64,000 bases of DNA from Natronocella acetinitrilica (GTDB lineage Bacteria; Pseudomonadota; Gammaproteobacteria; Nitrococcales; Aquisalimonadaceae). Under the pieces are notes generated by a model. It was not told the origin of the DNA, searched no databases, and saw only the letters and a list, made by a program, of their open reading frames with translations. Below are positions 30,850 to 39,674 of this stretch, one piece after another. The stretch is from NCBI RefSeq assembly GCF_024170285.1, contig NZ_JALJXV010000003.1:372001-436000 (forward strand). The letters run 5' to 3'. Position numbers and translations under genes: made by a program. Each line of letters begins with the position of its first letter. Position 1 is the first letter of the stretch.

Positions 30850-31149
30850 CATGTGACCGCCACGGATCAGCGCCAGGCTCCTGCGCCCGCGCCCGGTCAG
30901 CTCCCAGTGCCCGCGCCGGGTGTTTCGCACCAGCCCGTGCTGCTTCAGGGTCTGCTGCATCCAGCGCACGCGGCGCTTGAACGCGTTGACAGGCCCGCTC
31001 TCGCCTGCCTCGACGCGGCGCGACACCTCGCCCTCGGGGAGTGCGAGCGCATCCGCCACGTGCGAGTGGGTGCCCGCCGTGGTGCCACTCGCCGCGATCC
31101 CCTCAATCACGGCGTGCTCAAAGAGCGAGCGCTGCTCGGCCTGCTTCAT
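30658..31149 (-). CDS. Winged-helix (Mrr-N-like) protein with a chimeric C-terminus
   Basis: 163 aa. Residues ~1-95 (MKQAEQRSLFEHAVIEGIAA, FKRRVRWMQQTLKQHGLVRN, TRRGHWELTGRGRRSLALI) form an Mrr_N-type winged helix, a DNA-binding head usually joined to a nuclease or methylase. From about residue 98 the frame runs antisense through the duplicated module and yields unrelated basic residues to the stop at 30658. The original catalytic part appears lost. A perfect-hexamer promoter lies upstream. Confidence 0.55.
   Translation of the reverse strand: MKQAEQRSLFEHAVIEGIAASGTTAGTHSHVADALALPEGEVSRRVEAGESGPVNAFKRRVRWMQQTLKQHGLVRNTRRGHWELTGRGRRSLALIRGGHMRIACMSSSRKVTLFISIARSLSMAARQLGLGPTPGALLSARRSRSRALASTFISMGERASCCG
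30686..30856 (+). pseudogene. Truncated copy of the 127-aa gene at 33.1 kb
   Basis: 56 codons (MEMNVEASALLRERLAERSA ... RDELMQAMRM) end abruptly where the duplication stops; the intact gene continues for 71 more residues. AGGAGG precedes the ATG, so a short peptide might still be made. Confidence 0.7.
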
Positions 31150-31206
31150 CCAGATCCACCCGGGCGCGAGAAGGCGCTGTTGGTGAGGGTATAATTTAAT
31201 TTAATG

Positions 31207-31235
31207 ATTATAAAACCATGATGCGTCCTTGTCAA
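31207..31235 (-). promoter_or_regulatory. Consensus sigma70 promoter
   Basis: Minus-strand TTGACA (31230-31235), 17 bp, TATAAT (31207-31212), both perfect, for the winged-helix gene. Confidence 0.75.
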
Positions 31236-31313
31236 GCTGCGGGCCGGTGGTGGCGGCGTTGGCAGGATGGTGTAAGCTCAGCATCGGATGAATGATAATG
31301 ACGGGGGTGGGCA

Positions 31314-32741
31314 ATGAAACAGGGTGGATGGCGGTGGCAGCATACGGTGGCACTTGCGGCCCTGGCGCTTGGCGCCGGTCTCGGGAGCGCTGCGGCGCAG
31401 GGGTCGATGGGTGAGGCCATTGAGCGCGCCGAGGCCGGGGATGTCGAGGCGATGGTGGGCGTGCACCGGCGGATGTTTCGTTCCGCGGAAGGCCCGGGAG
31501 ACGTCTACACGGGGCTTGGCTGGCTTGCCAGGGCCTATGCGGCCGGGTATGTGCAGGCGGAGAGCATTCTCTCAGGGGGGCTTTGGATGCCGCGCGAGAG
31601 AGATGATCCGCGGGTGCGCCAGGAGATGGGGCGCTCGCGGGATGATCCGCAGGCGCTGGTCGCCTGGCTGCGCGAGGCGGCCGACGAGGAGCGTGCCTTC
31701 GCCGCGTATTTCCTGCACTACCACTATCTGCCACCTCGCCCCGGCCTGAGGCGCCTTGGGGCCGGTGCGAGTGCGCCGGGCGACGAGGAGATCGCGTCCG
31801 GGCTTCGCCTGCTTGAGCGCGCAGCGGCTGCCGGGGAGCGAGCCGCGCTGCGCCGTCTGGGCGCGCTCTACCTTGAGGGCGAGTATGTCGAGATGGACGC
31901 TGAGCGCGGGTATGGCTACTGGAGAGAGTCGGCGGCACTTGGAAGTGCGCTCTGCGCCTGGGCCCTTGGCAGCCGGCTGCTCGAGGAGGCGCAAGGCGCA
32001 GACGAGGCGCAGGAGGCGCTCGGCTGGCTTGAGCGCGCGGCCGAGGGCAACATCCTGCCGTTGCGAAGCCGGCTCATCCTCCTCGATGAGATCGCCGATC
32101 TTTACATGTTCGCCGACGCCCCGGGGCTTTCCATCGACAATGTGCGTGCGGCGCACTGGCTGCGTCTTGCCGTTGAGCAGGGCAGCGGATGGGGCGCGTT
32201 CAGACTGGTGGCGCTGCTGAAGAGGGGGGAGGATATCGGGCAGGATCCGGCGGAGATGGCAGACCTCATCGCGCCATTCGCCGAGGCCCCCGGCGCGCCC
32301 CTTGATCTCGTGCGGGAGTTTGCGACCCTCCACACTGATGGCATCGGCGTCGAGCGTGATATGCCGCGTGGGCTTGCACTGCTGCGCGAAGCGGCCGAGC
32401 GCGGCCATCGGCAAGCCATGCACGATCTCGCACACTACTACGTGCGGGGGGAGGGTGTCCTGCAGGATTTCGGCGAGGCCACGCGGTGGCTACGGCGGGC
32501 AGCAAAGGCGGAGGATGCGAGAGCGCAGTATTTGCTGGCACAGTTCTACAAACTGGGCGCGGGCGTGGAGCAGAGCCTGGTGATGGCGCACAAGTGGGCG
32601 AACCTCGCCGCGGCGAGCGAGGAGGACGGCGCAGCTACGCTGCGCGACCAGTTGCTCATCGCCATGACGCCAGAGGAGATCGCCGAGGCGCAGGCCCGTG
32701 CGCGCGCCTACCTTGCTGGGGACGACGCCGAAGAGGACTGA
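31314..32741 (+). CDS. Secreted Sel1-repeat protein
   Basis: 475 aa. Signal peptide with TVALAALALGAGLGSAAAQG near residues 10-30. Sel1-like repeats run through the protein, clearest at the end (AMHDLAHYYVRGEGVLQDFG, AQYLLAQFYKLGAGVEQSLV). The C-terminus MTPEEIAEAQARARAY resembles that of the Sel1 protein at 25.7 kb (TLTEAQITEAEAWAEAGD). It abuts the converging frameshifted gene with no gap. Confidence 0.85.
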   Translation: MKQGGWRWQHTVALAALALGAGLGSAAAQGSMGEAIERAEAGDVEAMVGVHRRMFRSAEGPGDVYTGLGWLARAYAAGYVQAESILSGGLWMPRERDDPRVRQEMGRSRDDPQALVAWLREAADEERAFAAYFLHYHYLPPRPGLRRLGAGASAPGDEEIASGLRLLERAAAAGERAALRRLGALYLEGEYVEMDAERGYGYWRESAALGSALCAWALGSRLLEEAQGADEAQEALGWLERAAEGNILPLRSRLILLDEIADLYMFADAPGLSIDNVRAAHWLRLAVEQGSGWGAFRLVALLKRGEDIGQDPAEMADLIAPFAEAPGAPLDLVREFATLHTDGIGVERDMPRGLALLREAAERGHRQAMHDLAHYYVRGEGVLQDFGEATRWLRRAAKAEDARAQYLLAQFYKLGAGVEQSLVMAHKWANLAAASEEDGAATLRDQLLIAMTPEEIAEAQARARAYLAGDDAEED

Positions 32742-33046
32742 TCAGGCGTCCCGGGGTGCGGCCGGCGACAGCCGGCCGAGCTCCGCGGAGTAGCGCAGGA
32801 AACGCTCGACGCGGGCCTTCTTCGCCGCAATCGCGGCGCGATCGCCCAGGCTGGGGATCGCGAGCCCGGCGTCCTCGAGCATCTCAAGTAGCGCAAGCAG
32901 ATCGTTGACCTCGCCAACCAGGTCACCGCCGCCTGGATAACCTCCGCGGCCTCCCCCTGGGTGATGTCGGGCAACTGGTCGAGACGCTGACGCACCCCCC
33001 ACGGTGCGCGATGTCCGCTCCCGTCCTGGTCGTCAGCCATCAGCAT
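32742..33046 (-). pseudogene. Frameshifted hypothetical gene
   Basis: The start (MLMADDQDGSGHRAPWGVRQ ... EAAEVIQAAVT) and the end (LVGEVNDLLALLEMLEDAG ... GRLSPAAPRDA) are in different frames. Adding one C at GTGACC-TGG (~32919) joins them into one ~102-aa helical protein. Either the gene is broken or one base was lost in sequencing. Its 5' part is the one duplicated at 30.5 kb. Confidence 0.65.
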
Positions 33047-33323
33047 GTCCCACAGGGTTTGTTTTAATTAAGTGGTAATTAATATACCATACTCAAAACC
33101 CGGGTGGCAGATGCTGTCGGCTGCCCGCAACAGGAGGCTCTCGCCCCATGGAGATGAACGTCGAAGCAAGTGCACGGCTGCGTGAGCGCCTGGCGGAGAG
33201 AAGCGCACCGGGGGTCAACCCCGAGCGCCACGGCAGCCCGAGTTGCCTCGCTACCATCGACAAGCTTCTCGCGATGGAGCTAAAGCGCGTTACATTCCGC
33301 GACGAGCTCATGCAGGCAATGCG
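33012..33323 (+). repeat. Duplicated divergent-promoter module, copy B
   Basis: Matches 30549-30849; differs by about a dozen inserted bases near 33220 and scattered substitutions. Here both flanking genes continue past the module, so this is the ancestral copy. Confidence 0.85.
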
Positions 33324-33531
33324 AGGGGAGATCGAGCGCTCCGGCGTGACGCTGCCAGACTACCTGCGCCCCGGCGCGCTGCCCGATAAGGCCCGGGAGT
33401 CCGAGGATCCGATCGGCACCCTGGTCACGCTGGTCGAGCTCGGCTACCTGCTCGGGGTTGGCGTGCGCGCCAACGCCCCGGGGGCACTCCGCGAGACCCT
33501 GCGCCTGATGACCCCGACAGCGGAGTCGTGA
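33148..33531 (+). CDS. Hypothetical protein (intact parent of the truncated copy)
   Basis: 127 aa. AGGAGG is ~10 bp upstream. Charged and helical (MEMNVEASARLRERLAERSA, LATIDKLLAMELKRVTFRDE, LVTLVELGYLLGVGVRANAP). No family recognised. Confidence 0.6.
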   Translation: MEMNVEASARLRERLAERSAPGVNPERHGSPSCLATIDKLLAMELKRVTFRDELMQAMRGEIERSGVTLPDYLRPGALPDKARESEDPIGTLVTLVELGYLLGVGVRANAPGALRETLRLMTPTAES

Positions 33532-33645
33532 CCCGCACCATGCCCTGCGCGCTCCAGTGATGCAGGATTAAGGGCCGATGTTGCTGTCGTCGTCTCGGGA
33601 TCAACCCCCGCAGTCGATGCTTGCGGGGCTTGTCCGCTGCCGCGC

Positions 33646-34091
33646 TCAAGCGGGCAGCGTTGAGCGCCTGATCGCCTCCTCAAGGAGGGCGTAGACCTCC
33701 TGGGCGAGCACCACGCCTGGGCTTGCAAGTCCGCCGATGCGCCGATCCGCGCCGCGCACATCAAGCGAGAGCGAGAGCACACGCGGGGCGCGTTCGTAGT
33801 CATCCAGGGTCGGCTCGGCGGCGCAAGTGTCCGTCTCATCATCCGCTTCGTCATCGAGCGGGCTGACGCCCTGCGGGTAGAAGCCGATGGACGCCCCTGG
33901 CAGTCCCGGTGAACCGGGCCATCGAGGGCCATTGCGTCAAGAAGCTCCTGGCAGAGCCGCACACCCAGGCGCGCAAAGCGCATGGCGGCGTGGGACTCGG
34001 GCACGCCGAGCGGGTTTTCAAGGCGCGCCACCACGCTCTTCACGCCCTCGCCCTGCTCCTCAATACCGAACTCGATTGCGACCGCGCTCAT
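33646..34091 (-). pseudogene. Frameshifted hypothetical gene
   Basis: The start (MSAVAIEFGIEEQGEGVKSV ... LLDAMALDGP) and the end (GSPGLPGASIGFYPQGVSPL ... LAQEVYALLEEAIRRSTLPA, TGA at 33646) are in different frames. Adding one C to the CCC run near 33917 restores a 148-aa protein. The ATG overlaps the stop of the upstream gene (ATGA). As with the gene at 32.7 kb, a single missing C is responsible. Confidence 0.65.
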
Positions 34092-34801
34092 GCGCCACCT
34101 CCCAGGGTTTCATCAACGATAATGGAGCGCTCGCCCCCAAAGCAGACCACGTGGGAGACGGGCAGGCAGACCGCCTTTATCTCGCCCTCGACCCTGCCAA
34201 GTCCTGCGGCGACATCCTCGGCGACGAAAATCGGCGCGGCCTGCTCGCAGAGGTAGAGCAGGCCATGGCCCACCACCTTGTCGGGGGTGGTCTGCACCAC
34301 GCGCACCTGGCGGATGCCAGCGCCATCGCGGCCTTCGGCATCGACCTGCACGGTGCGCACCATGTCACCGTGCTCGATCAGGTAGAGATAGGGGCGCTCG
34401 GCGTGACCGGTGTCGATCAAAAGCCGCGCCGGATGACCCCCATCGACCGAGACCACGGTCGCATCCGCATCGCCGAGCTTGCGCGGCATGACCTCCTCGG
34501 GGCGCTCGCCAACGCGCGCGACGGCGACGGCAAGGCCGTGAAAGAGGGTCGCCTCAAGCGCCACCACGTCACCGCGCACGAGATCATAGGCGTGGATCGC
34601 GCTCGCCGGCGAGGTGTGCTCATCGACAGGCGAAAGGCCATCAGCGCTGACGCCGGCGAGGCCCTGGAGGAGCGCAGGCGCGCGGGTCAGGTTCGCGTAG
34701 CGCACCCCCTCCCCGGTGTCGTCCACCAGGCAGACGATGCCAGCGTCGAGCGCGACGGACAGCGCACTCAGCGACTCAAGCTTGCGGGGCAGGTTATCCA
34801 T
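34088..34801 (-). CDS. Hypothetical protein
   Basis: 237 aa from ATG 34801 (GGAG 9 bp upstream; earlier in-frame starts leave no spacing). Beta-rich with repeated VV/VDxG strands (VALDAGIVCLVDDTGEGVRY, RPYLYLIEHGDMVRTVQVDA, IKAVCLPVSHVVCFGGERSI). It precedes the frameshifted gene with a 4-bp overlap and follows the DUF932-like gene, forming a three-gene unit. No family recognised. Confidence 0.6.
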   Translation of the reverse strand: MDNLPRKLESLSALSVALDAGIVCLVDDTGEGVRYANLTRAPALLQGLAGVSADGLSPVDEHTSPASAIHAYDLVRGDVVALEATLFHGLAVAVARVGERPEEVMPRKLGDADATVVSVDGGHPARLLIDTGHAERPYLYLIEHGDMVRTVQVDAEGRDGAGIRQVRVVQTTPDKVVGHGLLYLCEQAAPIFVAEDVAAGLGRVEGEIKAVCLPVSHVVCFGGERSIIVDETLGGGA

Positions 34802-34823
34802 GGGGCGCATCTCCGTCGGTCGG

Positions 34824-34848
34824 GGCGCACGGCGGGATGCCGTGCGCC
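34824..34848. repeat. Perfect 10-bp inverted repeat between two genes
   Basis: GGCGCACGGC and GCCGTGCGCC flank GGGAT. The hairpin lies between the DUF932-like gene and the next gene of the unit and lacks a U-run, so it more likely affects mRNA stability than ends transcription. Confidence 0.6.
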
Positions 34849-34859
34849 TATCTGGTCGT

Positions 34860-35936
34860 CTAGTCGCGCTTGCCGAAGAAGGCACGCTCGGGGTCGGAGT
34901 CCTGCGAGCGCGGCACCGAGGCGCTCACGTGCTTGGCGTTCATGGAGTCAAACACCAGCCGGTTGGCAAGGGCGTTCAACGCCGCATCGTTGGCGTTCTC
35001 GCCACCGGCATCGACACTGTGGCTCACCGCCTCGGTGACGATGTTGAAGACATCGTAGAGGCTGGTGTGGGCCGGGGCCTTCTCGGCAAGCCTGCGGTCG
35101 CTGAAGACCGACTCGCCATAATAGGCAGCCAGGTGGCGGCGCGGGTCGACGTGATCGCGCAGGCGCACCAGCAGATCGGCGGCGGCGAGGTCATCGCTCG
35201 CGCTCGCCTCGCGGATGCGCCGCGCGAGCAGATCATCGGCGGCGAGCACATCGCGGACCGAGGCGCGAACCTCGTTCATTTCAAGGAAACGCGACTCCAG
35301 CGTCTCGTTGATCTGCGGCTTGAGCCGCGTCATCGCGACATCGAGATTTTCCTGCCAGCCGCTGACAATCGGCGTCTCGTAGCTGATCGCCTCGGCCATG
35401 CCCACCATGCCGTTCAGGCAGATCAGGCGCTCGACGTGCAGCGCGGTCTGCACCCGCTCGGAAAACGGCGACCAGCGCAGGTACAGGCGATTGCTGAAGC
35501 GACCCGCATCACCGCCAAGCGCGGGGATGTCGAGCGCGAACTCGTCAGCCGGACCACCAAGGAAAAAGCCGTTGGTGTGCCGCGAGAAGGTGCGGTTCAC
35601 AAGCCCGTTCACGGCGCGCCGTGCGCCCCTGCCGGGCGTCTCGACACCAATGAGGCCTGCCAGCGTGTCGATGGCCTCCTCGCTGTGGATGAAGCCGCGA
35701 TAGTCGCCAAGCTGGTAGTCCACCAGCGCACCCTCGTAGATGAAGTAGGTACCACCGGTGAACACCCGCTCAATGGTGGCAAGGTCCATCGCGTAGAGCC
35801 GTGCGGTCTCCCGCGAGCGCTCACCGAAGGTGTGCTCGATGCGACCATCGATGACGATGTGCAGGCACGGCTCGCCGGACTCGGCGAGGACACGGGAGGC
35901 GCTGACACGGGCCTTGCGAATCAGTTCAAAGCGCAT
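34860..35936 (-). CDS. DUF932-like phage/plasmid protein
   Basis: 358 aa from ATG 35936. The centre (GGDAGRFSNRLYLRWSPFSE, VERLICLNGMVGMAE) fits the W-x-x-F ... CLNGM pattern of DUF932/TIGR03299 proteins, which are common on phages and plasmids and have no settled function. A TTGACT-16-TATAAT promoter lies upstream. It heads the unit that runs to 33646. Confidence 0.55.
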   Translation of the reverse strand: MRFELIRKARVSASRVLAESGEPCLHIVIDGRIEHTFGERSRETARLYAMDLATIERVFTGGTYFIYEGALVDYQLGDYRGFIHSEEAIDTLAGLIGVETPGRGARRAVNGLVNRTFSRHTNGFFLGGPADEFALDIPALGGDAGRFSNRLYLRWSPFSERVQTALHVERLICLNGMVGMAEAISYETPIVSGWQENLDVAMTRLKPQINETLESRFLEMNEVRASVRDVLAADDLLARRIREASASDDLAAADLLVRLRDHVDPRRHLAAYYGESVFSDRRLAEKAPAHTSLYDVFNIVTEAVSHSVDAGGENANDAALNALANRLVFDSMNAKHVSASVPRSQDSDPERAFFGKRD

Positions 35937-35973
35937 GGGGGTGGCTCTCTTTTCGCGACGGGGAACAGTTATT

Positions 35974-36001
35974 ATTATACTGGTTATAAATAAAAAGTCA
36001 A
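35974..36001 (-). promoter_or_regulatory. Sigma70-type promoter
   Basis: Minus-strand TTGACT (35996-36001), 16 bp, TATAAT (35974-35979). Confidence 0.75.
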
Positions 36002-36059
36002 TCACTTTCTGTCTTTCTCGCGTGCCTGCCGCGACCTGCGGCAGGCACTTCGCGACGGC

Positions 36060-37250
36060 TCAGGCCGCAACCGGGCGCGCCTGGTAGCGCACCATCGGCA
36101 GCGCGGCATCCTCGGCCCCGGCACGGCGCGGAGCGGCGACCTGCGAGGCGCGGACCATGCCCTGTCGCAGGATGAAGCGGAACATCCGCGAGAGCGCCCG
36201 CTGCGCGTCAAGGTCGCGCTCGCGGTGGACGTGGCCGAACACCCACGCAAGGCAGTCGAGCATCGGCAGATGGGCGACCGGCACCGACAGGCGACTGCTG
36301 CGGGCAATCGACTTCAGGTTGACCTCGCCGGTCTGCTCGATCACCCGTGGGATGTCGAGAAAGTCCGCCGCCTCGTGGCCGTAGAGCGCGCCCACGGTGC
36401 GTGCGGCGTGGAGCACGAACTCGATGTTGGGGTAGCAGGGGTCGTCGCCTGATGAGAGCGCGAAGACGGCCTTCACCTGGTCGGTGCCCGAGGCCGGATT
36501 GCCGCCAGCGATCTCAGACTTCGAGCGCTGGAGGAGCGGGGAGAAGACGGTGATCCCCGGTGCCGCCGTATAGGCAAGCACCCGGCCATGCTCAAGCGGC
36601 ACGACCTCCGCCTCGATGGCGGAGACCTGGGTGGCGCGCTCGCTCGCAGGCGCACCCGCGCTGCGCCTGCGAGCGCCTGCGCCCCGCGCACCCGTCATGC
36701 GGCGGGATACCATCTTGGCGAAGTAACGCTGGCGCGCCGTGGTCGCCAGGTGATCGAGGCGAACCCCGCGCACCGGGACCAGCGAGAGGCGACCGGAGCC
36801 ACCGAGCGCGTAGCCCTCGCCGTCATCGCGCTCATCCTGCCAGATGATCTCAAGGCCGTTGATGTAGGCCGTGTGGCTGCCGATCAGTGCGCCAAGCGTA
36901 TTGATGCGGCTCTCGTACATGCCCTGCCAGGACTCGGGCGGCGCAAAGCACTGCGCCTCCAGATCGAAGTGCTGCAACTCCAGCGAGACGATGTGATCGC
37001 CGTAGTAGTTGAGCGAGGCAAGACGCGGCGCAACGAACTCACGCACCGGGTTATAGCGCGAGAAGTCCTGGGCCACCGTTGGGGGAATCCGCACCCGGCT
37101 CACCGGCAGGCCATGGTGGCTCCCCGGCTCGCTGCCGGCAGGGGCATAGGGCGCGCCATCGGCGGCACTGGTCACATAGACGAAGTCCTGCGTGACCTTG
37201 GTGATAAAGACGTGAACGGCGCGCATCAAAGAGAGATCGAAGACGAGCAT
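36060..37250 (-). CDS. Hypothetical protein
   Basis: 396 aa from ATG 37250 (GGAG 9 bp upstream). Mixed alpha/beta; segments include ASLNYYGDHIVSLELQHFDL, LGALIGSHTAYINGLEIIWQ, MVSRRMTGARGAGARRRSAG (basic linker ~195-215) and LDCLAWVFGHVHRERDLDAQ. It sits between the DUF932-like and helicase genes, each with its own promoter of the same type. No family recognised. Confidence 0.65.
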   Translation of the reverse strand: MLVFDLSLMRAVHVFITKVTQDFVYVTSAADGAPYAPAGSEPGSHHGLPVSRVRIPPTVAQDFSRYNPVREFVAPRLASLNYYGDHIVSLELQHFDLEAQCFAPPESWQGMYESRINTLGALIGSHTAYINGLEIIWQDERDDGEGYALGGSGRLSLVPVRGVRLDHLATTARQRYFAKMVSRRMTGARGAGARRRSAGAPASERATQVSAIEAEVVPLEHGRVLAYTAAPGITVFSPLLQRSKSEIAGGNPASGTDQVKAVFALSSGDDPCYPNIEFVLHAARTVGALYGHEAADFLDIPRVIEQTGEVNLKSIARSSRLSVPVAHLPMLDCLAWVFGHVHRERDLDAQRALSRMFRFILRQGMVRASQVAAPRRAGAEDAALPMVRYQARPVAA

Positions 37251-37283
37251 GGGGGCTGACTCCACTGCCGGGGAATGTCTTTT

Positions 37284-37311
37284 ATTATACAGGAAATGAA
37301 TTAGAAGTCAA
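37284..37311 (-). promoter_or_regulatory. Sigma70-type promoter
   Basis: Minus-strand TTGACT (37306-37311), 16 bp, TATAAT (37284-37289). Confidence 0.75.
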
Positions 37312-37359
37312 TCCCGGCAGGCAGGGTTGCTCGCCTGCCGGGGAGTTGGCGCAAGGTGC

Positions 37360-38682
37360 TCAGGCGGCGATCCGCCCGCCCTGGTGGTCGGTGTCGGTGT
37401 CCGCCTCGCCGAAGAGCGAGAGTTGGTCGGCGCGCTCGAGGCTGCGCGCGGCACGGATGACGCTCTCCATCGGGTCGGTATTGGTGTTGATGCCTGCCGC
37501 CGTGGCGCTGAGCGCACCACCACCGATCCTGCGCAAGCGGCAGGGCACGTCGTCGCAGGCCTCGGGGCGCGGCTGATCCGGGCGCTCACGAAGATGCGCC
37601 ATCTGCCCCCAGGTGGCATCCTCGCCGCTCAGAAGCGTCTCGTGCCAGCGCCCGTCGCGCAGGTAGATCAGCCGCTCGTATTTGGTCATCCCGACACAGT
37701 CCTTGGCGGCAACCGAGTCGATGATGGGGTTCTGAAGCTCCCAGGCCGCGCAGGGACTGTCGTTACGGATCGCCCGCCCGATGAACTGCTTTTTCTCGGC
37801 ACGGCTTGCGAACTGGCGCATCAGCAACACGTCGGTGACGTTGCGACAGTCGATGCCCTCGCCGATACGCATGCAGTTCAGCAGGAACTGGATCTCGCCG
37901 CTCGCAAGCCGCTCAAGCGCTGCGTCCATGCCCGCCTCGTCGACCTCGCTGGTCAGCACCGCATGGCTCAGGCCAAGCGAGCGCATTTCCCCGGCAAGGC
38001 GCTGACACTCCGCCTCGGTGCGGAAAAAGACAATGGTGTTGCCCATGTGCCGGTGGTATTCGCGCACCAGCGCGATGGCAAGGGCACTCTTGTCGCTGCC
38101 GCCATGGTCGAGCACGGTGTTGACACCGGCGCGCTCAATAAAGCCACGGCGCGCGGCCTCACGCTCGCTGATCGGCACCACCACCCGCTCGAATTTCACG
38201 AGGAAGCCATCACCCCGGTCATCATCGGCGGTCAGGCCGATGATCGGCGTGTGCACCAGGCGGTCGAGCAAAAGCTGCATCGACATCATCGCCTCGTGAT
38301 GCGCCTCATCGATCAGCGTCACGTCCCATCCCGCCTCAAGCACGGCGGGGGGGATATCGGCGAAAGCGCTCTGCGTAATGAGCTCAACCGAGGCAAGACC
38401 GGCGTACTCGGCGGCGGCCTGGCGGTTCAGCCGGGCGCGGTGGGAGATGAACAGCACCCGCAGCCGACGCTCCGCCGAGGCCTCGATGCCGAGCGCCTCG
38501 CGAAGCCCCACCGAGAGCATCAGGAGCTTGGAGGTAAAGGTCTTGCCGGTGCCGGTCGGCTGCTTCACCAGAATGCGGCGAAAGCCCTCGCGCAGGTAGC
38601 GACAGACCGCCTCGACGGATCGCTCCTGGTAGTCGCGGGGGGTCTTCTCACCGGCAGACTCGATCAGCGCAAGGCTCGACAT
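37360..38682 (-). CDS. Superfamily 2 DEAH-box helicase
   Basis: 440 aa from ATG 38682 (GGAG 9 bp upstream). Motifs in order: RDYQERSVEAV (Q-like), KQPTGTGKTFTSK (Walker A), LFISHRARL (Ia), LIDEAHHEA (II), GLTADD (III), IVFFRTEAECQRLA (IV), MRIGEGIDC (V), KKQFIGRAIRNDS (VI). The form resembles type III restriction ResIII-like helicases and phage UvsW-like DNA helicases. It should unwind or remodel branched nucleic acid. The C-terminus after motif VI is short (~110 aa) and ends in a charged tail. Confidence 0.85.
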   Translation of the reverse strand: MSSLALIESAGEKTPRDYQERSVEAVCRYLREGFRRILVKQPTGTGKTFTSKLLMLSVGLREALGIEASAERRLRVLFISHRARLNRQAAAEYAGLASVELITQSAFADIPPAVLEAGWDVTLIDEAHHEAMMSMQLLLDRLVHTPIIGLTADDDRGDGFLVKFERVVVPISEREAARRGFIERAGVNTVLDHGGSDKSALAIALVREYHRHMGNTIVFFRTEAECQRLAGEMRSLGLSHAVLTSEVDEAGMDAALERLASGEIQFLLNCMRIGEGIDCRNVTDVLLMRQFASRAEKKQFIGRAIRNDSPCAAWELQNPIIDSVAAKDCVGMTKYERLIYLRDGRWHETLLSGEDATWGQMAHLRERPDQPRPEACDDVPCRLRRIGGGALSATAAGINTNTDPMESVIRAARSLERADQLSLFGEADTDTDHQGGRIAA

Positions 38683-38715
38683 GGGCAGTGACTCCGACTG
38701 TCTGATTGAGCCTTT

Positions 38716-38744
38716 ATTATGCCATGAATTATTTAAAAAGTCAA
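38716..38744 (-). promoter_or_regulatory. Sigma70-type promoter for the helicase gene
   Basis: Minus-strand TTGACT (38739-38744), 17 bp, CATAAT (38716-38721). Confidence 0.65.
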
Positions 38745-38821
38745 GCAACGGATGCCGCACCCGGGCACGATACCCGGGCGCTTTTGACGGCGAGACGGCG
38801 GGTGGCAGCCCGTGGTGGGAC

Positions 38822-39052
38822 TCAGGCCACCATGGAGGCGCGGCGCATGCGCTCGCGCTGCGCGCTCTCCTGCTCCTCGCACTCCCAGTGATCGCGGCAG
38901 TCGGCATCGCACCAGCGACGCTCGGTATCAAGCGGCTCCAGGCAGTACAGGCAGGCACCCATCGCCTTCGGGCCCTCGGGCTTGCGCCGGGACAGCGCCA
39001 GGTCGCGGTCAAACTGCTCAAGCTCACTGGCGTGATCGTCGATGCTTCTCAT
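38822..39052 (-). CDS. Small zinc-finger-like protein
   Basis: 76 aa from ATG 39052 (GAGGAG 6 bp upstream). ACLYCLEPLDTERRWCDADC then RDHWE is a CxxC-x(10-12)-CxxxC zinc knuckle of the kind seen in small phage and plasmid proteins. Charged helices flank it. Likely nucleic-acid or protein binding. Confidence 0.7.
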   Translation of the reverse strand: MRSIDDHASELEQFDRDLALSRRKPEGPKAMGACLYCLEPLDTERRWCDADCRDHWECEEQESAQRERMRRASMVA

Positions 39053-39119
39053 GTTGCACTCCTCATAACGGGTCATTGATCATCCCGACCCCACGGCCGG
39101 GCTTGTCAGGTCAGGCGAC

Positions 39120-39148
39120 AATATAATAACGCTTCAATTAATTGTCAA
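39120..39148 (-). promoter_or_regulatory. Sigma70-type promoter
   Basis: Minus-strand TTGACA (39143-39148), 17 bp, TATATT (39120-39125), for the zinc-finger gene. Confidence 0.6.
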
Positions 39149-39222
39149 CATTTATTTCTGCACCCGGGATCGCGGCAGCGACGGCGCCAGGCGGCGCGGG
39201 CAGGGCGTGCCTTGAATGACGC

Positions 39223-39245
39223 TTATTTTATATGCCATAAAATAA
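39223..39245. repeat. AT-only inverted repeat
   Basis: TTATTTTAT and ATAAAATAA flank ATGCC: a perfect 9-bp palindrome in an otherwise GC-rich 376-bp gap (39053-39428). It may be an operator or part of a promoter. A plus-strand frame at 39316 with AGGAGG runs opposite the 81-aa gene and was not accepted; nothing else was seen in this gap. Confidence 0.5.
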
Positions 39246-39428
39246 TAAGAAGCCTGCCGGACACGCCGGGCGCTCCGCGGGCAGAGGCCCTCCAGGCAGG
39301 CGCGAGGAGGCGGCCATGGTAGTGGCCACCAGGTCGGCGGCAAAACGCCAAGCGCGAATCTCCAGGCCACCTGGCGGGGCAGAATCAAGCGGACATCGAA
39401 GCGGACAGGGCGCTGCCCCACGCGAGGA

Positions 39429-39674
39429 TCAGCCCTCGCGGGGACGGCCTGTCTCCGGATCGATGCCAAAACGCAGGCAAAGCGCCTGGGTGCGGGTTGA
39501 GCCAATCGCAAAGAGCCGGCTCACTCGCCACCAGAACGGCCTGGTGTCACCTGGCGCGGCGGGACAGGCAATCGGCATGTTGCGTAGCACATTGGCAATG
39601 AGCTGCGTGTCCTGCGCATCCTGCGCGCTATCCTCACGCAGGCGCACGGCACCTGGATCCTGGTCATCGTTCAT
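39429..39674 (-). CDS. Small hypothetical protein
   Basis: 81 aa from ATG 39674 (GAGAGGG upstream). Acidic N-terminus (MNDDQDPGAVRLREDSAQDA) and a basic, Trp-containing C-terminal half (FWWRVSRLFAIGSTRTQALC, LRFGIDPETGRPREG). No family recognised. Confidence 0.5.
   Translation of the reverse strand: MNDDQDPGAVRLREDSAQDAQDTQLIANVLRNMPIACPAAPGDTRPFWWRVSRLFAIGSTRTQALCLRFGIDPETGRPREG

Noticed and set aside
34824-34848. Hairpin as an intrinsic terminator
   Set aside because: No U-run on either side and the next gene in the unit follows with its own ribosome site but no evident promoter.
37327-38691. 454-aa plus-strand open frame
   Set aside because: Antisense to the DEAH helicase with complete motif set.
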